Below are positions 26,768-36,216 of a DNA stretch of 64,000 bases, piece by piece (the stretch's first letter is position 1; each line of letters begins with the position of its first letter). The notes beneath the pieces were generated by a model. It worked only from the letters and a program-made list of their open reading frames with translations. It searched no databases and was not told where the DNA came from. Both the position numbers and the translations under genes were made by a program. Where the stretch lies: NCBI RefSeq assembly GCF_014805625.2, contig NW_023998415.1:15024589-15088588 (forward strand), read 5' to 3'. The stretch is from Glossina fuscipes. Taxonomy: Eukaryota; Arthropoda; Insecta; Diptera; Glossinidae.

Positions 26768-27186
26768 ATGTGTCTATATGTATGCCTATCTGTTCAAAGA
26801 AAAAAAAAAAAAAAAAAAAAAACAAATACCAAATCACTTTAGATATAACATTACAAACGCAGGCTACTCGAAACAATTTATGCAATTTCAATGAGAGCTG
26901 CGCTTATATGGTAAAAACAAAAATTGAAAATTCAATATTTACAATAAGATAGAAAAAAGTAAAAAATAAATAAATATCAACGAAAATATATGATATAATA
27001 AAATTTTATGCCAATTTAGTTGGTGCCGAAGTGGAGCTGTTTTTGGGCAATTTTTTTTTTTTTTTTTTTTTGTTTTCATTTAGTTTTAATTTCATGAAAA
27101 CAAAAAAATTAAAAAAAAAAAAAAATGCCAATGAAAACGGTTTTGTTTTTTGGGTTGGGTTTTTTCATGTGAAAACATATAATTTA

Positions 27187-27232
<46 letters not shown>

Positions 27233-28689
27233 GTATGACATATACTAACAATAGCCAATCTATGGCACGCCATTTACTTTGCTTAACCGAATGCATATTC
27301 AATTTTTAAATTTAAATTCAAAGTGTTTCTTAGGATAACATATAAATACTTTTGTATAGCAAATAAATGATTGAGCGTTTATATCAAACTAAATGCAAGT
27401 AAGGTATAACCAAAAAGCTCCACCGTCTAATTTTTACTACATATCCATTACTACTCTCAGAAACTAGGAATGGCTGAATCAAGTTGAAATTTTAAAATTT
27501 TAACCTGATCAGATCGTGTTGTTTATTTATGCCGCAAAGGTGAAATTTTTATACTTACACTACTAGCCTTTTAGCTTTACCACGCTATTAATATCAATCA
27601 AAAGTAGCCTTTAGAAGCTTTAAGCAACACATGTATGTATGCTTGTCTACACTACCATTCGTTGATGTATTCATAGACCTGTCCCTTGCTATGCTCAGTT
27701 TAATTGAGAAAATTTTTATACCAGCAACAAGGAATTCGAAACAATTACTTATTACAACTATAAAAAAAAATTTTGTTCAAATATATTATTCCGTAAATCT
27801 ATTCCATATTATTTGTTTAGTCTTAAAAGAAAATTGCAACTTTTTGTTTGCTACTTCGGTAAGGTGGGGTTAAATGTAGGTTAATTGAATACTACACGAG
27901 AATGCGTGCGAATTGAAAAATGATGTCCGTCAAATTGCGTTTAAGTCGAACAATTTTGAATTGTTCTATCTATCGACCGATATTGTAGAACATCGAAAGA
28001 CAATTATCTGGCGATACTGACCGATAAAAACTTTATCGTAAATTAATGTGTTTTGTTTGCTATCTATCGTGTTGATATCATAGATTATTAATATAATCAG
28101 TAAACTCGATCATAATGAAAGCGTTAATTGATCAATTTAAGAGCGAAAATAAGAAAAGTTAAATTTATTAAATGAATAAAAACGTAAGAAATTAAATTTA
28201 ATTACCGCTAATATATTTTCAGTACAAAACTTCATACAAAGTTGCTTTTCTCGACATAACACAATATCTTAAAAATAATCCTGAGTGGTACGTCCCTTAA
28301 GCTCGCTGCTTCGTAACAGAATAATTATATCAAAGCAGCTGGTCTTCAGTAGCTTTGAGTAGGTTCTTGTATAAACAGGGAAATCTTATAATTTTTTCAC
28401 GATACTCGTAAATTAAAATTAATTCATTTTCATTTTGTATTATTCACCGGTATTTTCATATCGAAATATTTTCTTACCTATGTTCGAAATCATATATTAT
28501 TGTTATCTGTTGTTATTAAATTAAAACCTACGCTAAAGCATCGCTTCATAAATCATAACATAACAAGTAATTTTTTATTGGGTGTAGAGAATAAGTAAAC
28601 TTGATCGGAATCATAGGGGTTTGAGGTTCAATTTCATTCCTATTATACAATATCAAGAGCTTTTGCTACTATTACATATTATAGATATT

Positions 28690-29475
28690 TATTATTACAC
28701 AACGACAAGCAGCGATCAGCCACGATTCGCTTTCAGTAATAAAACGGATGTCACCCTATTTAAAAGGTTAGTAGCGGCCTTCAATCCAGATCACTCCCTC
28801 GTGGACATAGAGATTTTGGTTTCCTTGTTTTTTTTTTTTTCATAAAAACATGAATGATATCATTTTCTCATCCCCACCAATGTGCCCCGCCTTAGTGTGG
28901 AAAGCTAACACATAGTCTGATTTCATGCTAAGTTAATGTGGATGAAAAATACTAAGAGTAGATTGTTTGAAAGGTACCAGAATAGTGCTGCATCCCTTGG
29001 TTATGCTAAGTACCGCATGGCCACAAGCAATTTCTCGCAAATCAGTAGAGAATATTACTTAAGATTACATACATTTTCTCTCATTAATGACCCCCCAAAG
29101 CGATTTTATAAATTCGTAAATTCTAAGAGGAAAGTCACTACATTTTCTTTAGTTATATCTTTGGATAGATTATATGTCGACATTTTTTGCTACATTTTTT
29201 TCACCGTAACTTCAATTCTAGCAAATTTAACCGTTCCCGTCACTAACCGTAGTAGCTAGGCGAGCGTATATCCGTCGCAAGAAGAAGAACCTCTGATGAT
29301 GAAGTCTTACAAGGACTAAGATCGGTAAAGTATAGCTTTATGCAGGGCCCAGATGCGCTTCCCTCGTGTGATCTCAAAAACTGCGCATATGAACTGCATA
29401 GGATTGTTATATTCATTCTCAAGCGTTCTCTTGAAATCGGTAAATTTCCAGCCTGTTGGGAAACTAGTTTTAGCA
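28690..29475 (+). pseudogene. Degraded jockey-like LINE: endonuclease-RT linker and RT start
   Basis: Three collinear pieces lie in different frames. (1) 28,700-28,815 reads PRFAFSNKTDVTLFKRL, like the segment after the endonuclease in jockey-type elements. (2) 28,936-29,150 reads KSRLFERYQNSAASLGYAKY and then KRFYKFVNSKRK (29,098-29,133), a recurrent linker motif. (3) 29,298-29,475 reads DEVLQGLRSVKYSF, GPDALPS (29,346-29,366, normally GPDGIPS) and SLEIGKFPACWETSF, the first RT block. The RT stops after this block, where a dispersed-repeat copy starts near 29,520, so the catalytic palm is missing. A T run and stops interrupt the pieces. In functional relatives this protein is the LINE polymerase; this copy is dead. 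The clade (jockey or CR1) is inferred from motif style only. Confidence 0.72.
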
Positions 29476-29519
29476 GAGCGAGTTTTGTCGAGAAATATTT
29501 GAAAGTTACAATTTTCAAA

Positions 29520-29745
29520 ATAGAACGTTTAATAGGGACCCTTCGAAAACGTGGACCAATTCAAACTACATTCAATAGGAGAAGTCGTTCAAAGCACATC
29601 AGTGTAGCAAATTTCATCAAAATTTCCTCAAAAATTGCTACAAGTTGCTTGAACACGAACTTACATGGACAGACATTAGACGGACAGATATATAAAGGCA
29701 AGCCTATCTTAACTCTTACATACATTTGCACAAAGTTACCACAAG
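29520..29745 (+). repeat. Dispersed repeat family A, copy 4, abutting the LINE remnant
   Basis: This copy has GTAGCAAATTTCATCAAAAT, CCTCAAAAATTGCTACAAG, GGACAGACATTAGACGGACA, and CATTTGCACAAAGTTACCA at its end. It starts where the jockey-like RT homology stops, so the repeat either inserted into the LINE or replaced its 3' part. Confidence 0.65.
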
Positions 29746-31075
29746 AATGTACCACAAGAATGTAGGATGTAATTAATGAATGAAAACTTAAATTAAAAAA
29801 ATATGATATATATATGATATATATAATATAATATAAAGATAGATATATATGATATATAAATGCAAATTAATAATAAATTTACTATTTTTGTTATACGCGC
29901 GCGCGCGCACTTGAAAAGCCTGGCTATTCCTGACGTATACATTGTCATATGCACAGTTGATGTTTAGAGGCGATTTTTATTAAGCCAAGAGCTCAATTGA
30001 GTTTGTCTTCCACATTAAGAAAATGTGCAATGATAGATTTTTGAGATTGTGTTCCACATGAAGTAGCAAATACTGCCTTAGCCTAATACAATCCAACTTT
30101 TTTTTTTTTTTATGGCATATCGTATAGTATATCGTAGCGTAGCATAATTAGCGATTAGTCATTTGAATAATGTAAAATGGTGTAATTGATTTCGTATTGC
30201 ATGTATATATGGATGTATGTTTGTTTATGTGTATATATTATATATATATATTTTTTTTTTTAACATTTATGCATTTCGTGATTTATTAAAAACATAAAAA
30301 CGGCGGGGGAAAAAAAAGACAAACACAAAATGTAAACAATTTTCTTTAATTATAAAAATTATCCGAACACGTTTGAAATTGAATTGAATTAAATGTAGCC
30401 GAATGACTAACTACAACAAGAACAACAAACAATTCATGTCAGTTTTAATGCGTTTAATTATGAGAATATTTTAGTACACTTAAGGCAGCTAATATTCGTT
30501 TCTTTTTTTTTTTTTTTTTTTTTCTTTGCTTATTTTGTTCTTCTTATTTTTCATTCCATCCAATTTAATGGATGGACTTTGTGTTGAGAAAACGAGAGAA
30601 TAGCTTTCATTTGAAAGCCTTTCAAGACTTATCATCGGCCTAAGAATGTTGTTAGGCACATATGGGTGGGTCAACATACCTTTATTTTATCGCATTTCTT
30701 GTACTCGAATTTGTCCAATAGAAATTATCAATATTTTAGGTTTTCATAGAAATTCATACATATGTTCTCAAGCAAAGTCAATTATGTTAACATCGCAACG
30801 ATTAATTGCGACAAGATCTGGCAACAGACTAAACTAAAATTGCCAAAGAAAACTTATGGCAAACTCATGATTATTATAAAAAACGTACAATCTACCAATA
30901 TGTGTATGTGTGCATACATATATATACATATACATAGACGTTTATAGTGGTTATTTTTCACAAAGGATCGTAAAATAATAGAGATTAAAGTTTCGAAGCA
31001 TAAGCCGCCTTTAAGTGATAAATATATTGCCAGGAAGGAAAAGTAAAAAAAAATAAAAATAAAAAATCCCAATGC
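29746..31075. other. No gene seen
   Basis: Holds ATATGAT-type tandem units at 29,800-29,860, a (CG)n-like CGCGCGCGCGC at 29,897, a TA-T run composite at 30,231-30,261 and a T run at 30,501. Confidence 0.65.
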
Positions 31076-31240
31076 CGCCTGATCCGCCTGAGAGGCCAAG
31101 TAGGCAAGAGTCTCGACTAGCAACTCAATGGTCGTGGGTTCAAATCTCAAGTGCAGTAGAGTTTTTAATAAAAGCCGAAAATCTTAGATGCTAGTGCTTT
31201 AAGACTTTAGCCTTAGAATTTATCCTTTGGCTAAATTTAC

Positions 31241-31271
<31 letters not shown>
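31076..31271 (+). mobile_element. tRNA-derived SINE with (AAT)n tail
   Basis: The head has an A-box-like GAGGCCAAGTAGG (31,092-31,104) and a B-box-like GGGTTCAAATCTC (31,136-31,148), 31 bp apart, as in RNA polymerase III tRNA promoters. A tRNA-unrelated body (GTGCAGTAGAGTTTTTAATA onward) follows, then ten AAT units at 31,240-31,271. The body recurs in reverse at 58.3 kb. No complete cloverleaf could be folded, so it is not a functional tRNA gene. AAAAAAT occurs on both sides and could be a target-site duplication. Confidence 0.72.
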
Positions 31272-31276
<5 letters not shown>

Positions 31277-32656
31277 TTAAACGGACCTCCTCCACTATAG
31301 TATAATCTAGTCGTGTCAATTATTTGTGCTGAGGTGAAAGGATCGCTCATTCCTTGAAATTTGTTAGAACGTGCATGGCAGCCCACGTCGACGATATGTA
31401 GACATGTCTAGTTACTGCATTGTGAGTGAGAGCGTGTGCGTTTATTACGTAAACATCAGCAATCATTTTGAGCAACATAAACGACGACGTAGTGTTGCAT
31501 TATATTATGGAAATCACATGACGATAAATCGGGCGACTATGGCGCATGATTGATGTTCACAAATGTGACTTTTCAATACAATTTTGAGTATGCGATGAGT
31601 TCTTGCAAACCAAACTATGAACAGACATTTCCGAAATCAAAAGGCGAGATATTAATTTTTTCCAAGACAAATAGTTTCATTTTCATTGGTTTCCATGAAG
31701 ATTGAAGCTACACTTTGATCAATTCGTCCACACTTTTTGCATAGCATTTTCAGTTATCATTAAAACTTTGCTTGCCCAACATATTAATATTTTTTTTTTT
31801 TTTTTTTTTTTAACTTGAAAACTTTAGAACTTAAGTATTAATTAATGAATCATTACTATGTTTAGGATTTAGTATGATGGTGATGGTGACTGCCTCGAAT
31901 CGGTGTTATTAAGAAAAAAGATAGGACACATCGTTATCGTTTTGAGAGGAATATGAAAAGAATAGGCGAAAAAAACACTCTTGTCTCTCTTTTGCCTCGT
32001 GATAGCGTTCGATGATCCCTTTCTATTGATAGGAAAAATTTGCAATTTCATCTTATTTATGAACATATAAATGAAAACAGTAAAATTATTACTCTGTCAG
32101 TTCAAAAAATTCCAAATATCTCGATGAGGACATTCTCCATTTGATTTTGCTTTCGATATATCGATTCCTTCGACAGGTGTCGAAGCTAAGAAAGCAGAAA
32201 GATGTTAAGTTTTTGAGAACAATGTGCAATCAACGAATTCGTATTACTGCTAAAAAGGTGCATTTTTCGTTCAGGAATTTAAATTTGTTTTTTTAATTTG
32301 GCATCATAGTTAGAACAGCTGAGCAACTTAGCGTAGTTGCTAGAATCATGCTGTAAAAGCAAACCAGGTTTGAAATTAAGAACATCTAGGTGTTGCAGGT
32401 ATCAAAAAAGTAAAAAAAAAGAAAATCTTTAAAATAAATTAAACCGTTCCTGGTCCCTTCGATCTTAAGATTCTTATAGTTGCAACCTGCAAAGATAAAG
32501 TTTTGACTCTTGCTTTATAAAGATATTTGCCAAAAAAAAAAAAAAAAATTTACAATTTTAGAAGACATTAGTCAATTAAGTATTGAGAGGATTTGTGCAA
32601 TTTTTACTTATAAACGCAATTACACTCATCTAAAAGGCACACGCATGCATGCATGC
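31272..32656. other. No gene seen apart from the weak tRNA-like module at 32.3 kb
   Basis: Mixed-composition DNA with a 23-base T run at 31,790 and an 18-base A run at 32,533. No coding motif was found. Confidence 0.6.
32325..32385 (+). mobile_element. Possible decayed tRNA-like SINE head
   Basis: TTAGCGTAGTTGC (32,328-32,340) resembles an A box and AGGTTTGAAATT (32,366-32,377) a B box, about 25 bp apart. A short A-rich run follows near 32,400. This is weaker than the 31-kb copy and could be chance. Confidence 0.3.
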
Positions 32657-32689
32657 ACATACACGCACACACACACACACACACACACA
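32657..32689. repeat. (AC)n microsatellite, left flank and probable target of the R1-clade element
   Basis: There are 13 uninterrupted AC units at 32,664-32,689, preceded by an imperfect ACATACACGC lead-in. The repeat stops exactly where LINE coding sequence starts. With the matching run at 35,399-35,437 it probably represents the split or duplicated target site. Confidence 0.9.
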
Positions 32690-33418
32690 ATATCACTTTC
32701 GTGAGTGATAGTCTGGTGCCAAAGTGCAAGTGGACGCTCAGTGAAGGCTACTCGGGCAGCGACCACCAAGCCATCTTTATGGAGGTTGAGGCTCGGCGAG
32801 GCAGAGGAGATATAGGCCGGACTCATAGGGGTCCGAAGTGGAACGACACGTCGTTCGACGAAGAAACCTTTAGGCTGACATTCTCTTTCCAAGCCATAAA
32901 TGGTGATACAGCGGAGCTGCTCGTACCCGAAGTATATACCGCTATAAACGAAGCATGCGACGCCTCAATGCCTAGGAGAAGAACGTGCAAAAAAGGCGCC
33001 CTGTGCTACTGGTGGAACGCAGAAATAAGCTCGGCTAGGAAGGAGTGCCTTAAGGCCACAAGATTAGTGCAGCGATCAAGGGGGAATCCAGGCTTCGACA
33101 ATCGGGTCCACGCCTACAAATGCCTGCGCGGGGACCTAAAGAAAGCCATTAGGCGCAGCAAGAGAAGCTGTTTTGAGGCTCTCTGCAGAGAGGCTGATGC
33201 CAACCCATGGGGAACCGCGTATAAGGTGGTCCTCAAGAGACTTAAAGGGCACGGCCGGCCACATGTCACGTGCCTTGTCATGCTGAGTAGAATTGTGACA
33301 ACACTTTTCCCACATAAGCTGCCGTACCTAGCGGTGAACTTCTTCGGAAGGGAGCAGGAGCCACCCCCGTTGTTACCACGGAGAACATGCTTGCGGCCGG
33401 CAAAAGAATTGGCGACAA
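32690..33418 (+). pseudogene. R1-clade ORF2 fragment: endonuclease C-terminus and linker to the RT
   Basis: The readable frame enters from the AC repeat as ITFVSDSLV and continues through YSGSDHQAIFMEVE, which holds the SDH motif of the endonuclease C-terminus. Next come PKWND and an arginine/lysine-rich linker (about residues 90-190) that leads to IVTTLFPH. Frame 1 is open to 33,447, but the homology leaves it earlier. Near the C run at 33,363-33,367 the conserved reading moves to another frame, which gives TTENMLAAGKRIGD, and at the A run at 33,417-33,420 it moves again into the RT frame. Each shift is explained by one missing base in a homopolymer. The N-terminal endonuclease catalytic residues are absent because of 5' truncation, which is typical of incomplete target-primed reverse transcription. 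The apparent ATG at 32,653 lies in flanking repeat and is not a real start. Confidence 0.88.
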
Positions 33419-34136
33419 AAGGCCCCAGGTCCGGATGGAATCCCTAATAAAGCCCTGAAGTCGGCGATTAGGGTAAGGCCTGAGATATTTGCCCAGCTTA
33501 TGCAACAGTGCCTCAGAGAAAGAGTCTTCCCGGAGAAATGGAAAGTGCAGAGACTGGTGCTGATCCCGAAAGGTAACAAGCCGCCGGCTGACCCGTCGTC
33601 GTACAGGCCTATCTGTCTCCTGGATACGATAGGTAAGCTGCTAGAGTCAGTAGTATACGAGCGTCTGCTGAGAGTAGCCGAAGAAAACGGTGCGCTATCT
33701 GATAACCAGCACGGCTTCAGAAGGGCGCGGTCGACAATAGACGCCATAAATCACGTAGTGAGGCTGGCGTCCGACGCCATAGCCGGGGATAGGTGGAAAG
33801 GGGGCGACAAGAAATACTGTGCCCTGATTACACTGGACGTTAAAAACGCTTTTAACTCGGCGGATTGGGGAGCTGTCCGCAGGGCTCTTATAAGAACGCG
33901 GGTCCCAAGGTATCTATTGGACACCATAACGAGTTACTTGTCGAACCGTACGTTGGTGTATGAAAGCGACAACGGCACAGAACAGCATAAAATATCAGCA
34001 GGCGTCCCACAAGGGTCAGTTCTTGGCTCTCTTTTGTGGAACATCATGTATGACGATGTCCTGAGGTTGGAGCTGCCCACCGGCACAACGAGTATTGGAT
34101 TCGCCGATGATGTTGCGATAGTGGTGGTCGCAAAGC
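33419..34136 (+). pseudogene. R1-clade ORF2 fragment: reverse transcriptase fingers and palm
   Basis: The conserved frame begins with KAPGPDGIPNKAL at 33,419, upstream of the ATG at 33,500, so that ATG is internal. RT blocks follow in order: FPEKWKVQRLVLIPKG, SSYRPICLLDTIGKLLE, NQHGFRRARSTIDAI, ALITLDVKNAFNSADW (first catalytic Asp), GVPQGSVLGSLLWN and GFADDVAIVV (the FADD box at 34,100-34,111 with the two remaining catalytic Asp). This domain would copy element RNA at the nicked target. All catalytic aspartates are present. Just after FADD, at about 34,125-34,137, the conserved reading moves to another frame, consistent with one inserted base, so translation would run off into a short nonsense tail ending at 34,189. 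No in-frame stop lies within the RT blocks. Confidence 0.93.
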
Positions 34137-35159
34137 GGTGGTATTGCCGATATAGAAGCGAAAGCTACCGAGGCAATCATGCGTATTAAAGGGTGGCTAA
34201 ATAAGGTGGGCCTAGAGCTGGCTGAACACAAAACGGAAGTCGTGCTTGTGAGCAGCCGGAAGAAGCTAGAGACGTGCGAGATAAGAATCGGGGACCACAT
34301 TGTGCAGTCAGTCCCCGCGCTCAAATACCTGGGAGTGATAATTGATCACCGCCTCAACTTCAGGCGGCACATCGACTACGTGGCGAAGAAAGCGGCAGGC
34401 ATCCAGACGGCATTGGCAAGGATTATGGCAAACGTGGGGGGTCTGAAAGCAGCTAGAAGAAAGGTCATAGCCACTGTGGTGACGTCAATCATTATGTATG
34501 CGAGCCCAGTATGGGCGGGTGCATTGACTGTAAAGGCGGCACTCCGAAAATTGGCGGCGATATATCGCCTCAGCGCCCTGAGGCAGATTTGCGCATTCCG
34601 AACCGTGTCGGAGGAGGCGGCGCTAGTGCTGGCTGGCAATCTGCCAGTCGACATCCTGGCCGATGAGATGAGCCGCATCTACCAACGGCGTCGCGACAAC
34701 GATCTCTCCTCGCTAGTTATAAGAGCCGAGGAACGGATGGTCTCGCTAAGGATTTGGCAATCGAGTTGGGAAAGAACGACCAAAAGAAGGTGGACGTTCG
34801 TTCTTATCCCTAACATAAGACGTTGGGTCGACAGACGGTATGGAGAAGTAAACTATTACTTAACCCAGCTTCTGACTGGCCATGGCTGTTTCCGGAAATA
34901 TCTACACAGATTCGAGCACGACAGTTCGCCTAACTGTCCGGTATGCGAGGATATGGAGGAGGACGCAGAGCACGTAATGTTCTACTGCAGCAGGTTCGAG
35001 AATGGGCGGCCTCAAGTGCCACCTAACAAGATAACAAGCGCAATGGTTGGCAGTGCAGCAGCCTGGAACGCCGTAGACGCATTCTCCAGCAATACTCTCG
35101 TGGAGTTGCGGCGATTGGAGAGGCAACGGGTGGAGAGCAGAGGGAGTGGAAGCCGATAG
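34137..35159 (+). pseudogene. R1-clade ORF2 fragment: RT thumb and CCHC C-terminal domain
   Basis: The frame resumes as GGIADIEAKATEAIMRIKGW, continues through VPALKYLGVIIDHRLNFRRH (the KYLGV motif of the RT thumb) and runs without a stop to TAG at 35,157-35,159. At 34,935-34,988 lies CPVCEDMEEDAEHVMFYC, a C-x2-C-x8-H-x4-C zinc knuckle as found at the C-terminus of R1-type ORF2 and thought to help bind RNA or target DNA. The ATG at 34,179 is internal to the domain. The piece is complete to its natural stop. Only the shift at its 5' edge separates it from the polymerase half. Overlapping minus-strand frames here are antisense shadows. Confidence 0.92.
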
Positions 35160-35381
35160 TGCATTCCACTGAGGTCCCACCATCAGGAGCGTGCTAGCGA
35201 CAACCAGCCCCCGCGAAGTAATACCTAACGGTGGTCCCGCGTGGGAGAGTGGTAGACGATGTGTGTGTGGTCGGTAGCTTTTAGTACGCATGCGCCAGGG
35301 ATGGCGAATCGTGCATGCTGCTACTAAGACCCAGCAGTATCCTTCGAAGATTTTCTACCTCCAGCTCACAGAGCAAAACAA

Positions 35382-35398
<17 letters not shown>
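35160..35398 (+). other. 3' UTR and poly(A) tail of the R1-clade element
   Basis: About 220 bp of GC-balanced DNA follows the ORF2 stop, including GTGGTCCCGCGTGGGAGAG, then a 19-base A run at 35,380-35,398 that directly meets an AC/GC dinucleotide repeat. The A run marks the 3' end of the reverse-transcribed RNA. R1 elements of rDNA usually lack long A tails, while several other R1-clade families have them. Confidence 0.8.
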
Positions 35399-35412
<14 letters not shown>

Positions 35413-35437
35413 CACGCGCGCGCGCACGCACACACAT
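35399..35437. repeat. (AC)n/(GC)n microsatellite, right flank of the R1-clade element
   Basis: CA dinucleotides with an inner GCGCGCGC stretch begin immediately after the A tail. The strand and phase match the left AC run, as expected if one AC microsatellite received the insertion. Confidence 0.88.
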
Positions 35438-36158
35438 ATAAAACGGCTATTACATTAAGTTTGATATGTTTTTCCTTATTTTCAATTCCATTTCATATAA
35501 GCGAGTAATAAAAGAGACTTAAACAGGCAAATAGACAAGAAGGCAAAATACATAAATAACAAGCAACAATCAATCAATAAAATGTAATAATTTCGGCAAC
35601 AACACCAACACCGAAAAGACTGTTGGAGGAATGTAATGAATTGAAACAGAAATCAAGTCCCCAGTTATTGCAAAATTGAGTCACGATTTGTGATTTGGCT
35701 TAATTTCTTATTAGTGTTGTTGTCGTTGTTGTTGTTTTTGCTGTTCTTATTATTTTTATATTTTATGTTTTAAATGAAAAGGAATGCAAAACCAAATGAG
35801 ACAACTCAACAAATAACCAAGCAACTGACTGATAGATGGATAGACAGACAAACGGGCAAGCAGCGCTTGCTGGCGCACACATAGTATTTGCACATGAAGT
35901 AGTTATTGACAGGCGAGCCTGGCAGACAGGCAGCAAGCGACTATAAAATTGTGTTGTATTTATTTCATAAATATTTAGGGTTTGTCAATATTTTAAACAA
36001 AATCGACAGCAACAACAAAAACAACAAGAACAGTTATAGCGGTAGGCAATCGGCACACGATTGACGAAAACTTAAAGTTTTTGTCTTTGAACAGTTAGAA
36101 AATAGAAACTTAGGGTATAAGGGAAGATAAATAGATAAACATATTGAATGACAATGTG

Positions 36159-36216
<58 letters not shown>

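Larger units (their letters stand above)
24221..28689. other. No gene seen: AT-rich DNA with compound microsatellites and a gap
   Basis: Contains T runs at 24,783 and 25,018, the second N gap, TG/TA and CA/TA tracts, and A runs at 26,800 and 27,111. Frames of 60-100 codons here are low-complexity or lack motifs. Confidence 0.65.
32690..35398 (+). mobile_element. 5'-truncated R1-clade non-LTR retrotransposon inserted in an (AC)n microsatellite
   Basis: This is the 3' part of a LINE. Seen directly, in order: the last part of an apurinic-type endonuclease (SDHQAI), a linker with the PKWN motif, a reverse transcriptase (APGPDGIPNKAL, SYRPICLL, GFRRARSTIDAI, GVPQGSVLGS, FADD), a C-terminal domain with a CCHC zinc knuckle, a 220-bp 3' UTR and a 19-base A tail. 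The order and motifs are those of the R1 clade, whose members use the endonuclease to nick specific targets and prime reverse transcription there. The first element base follows directly on an (AC)n run, and another AC/GC run follows the A tail. The region is much richer in GC than its surroundings and its codons are well kept, so the insertion is younger than its neighbours. ORF1 and most of the endonuclease are missing, and three frameshifts break the rest, so this copy is not autonomous. Confidence 0.93.

Noticed and set aside
31076..31160. Functional tRNA gene
   Set aside because: A and B boxes are present, but no acceptor-stem pairing or full cloverleaf could be made, and the body is repeated elsewhere as a SINE.
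33373..35291. Several minus-strand frames of 100-129 codons
   Set aside because: They are antisense to the R1-clade ORF2, where codon bias keeps the other strand open.
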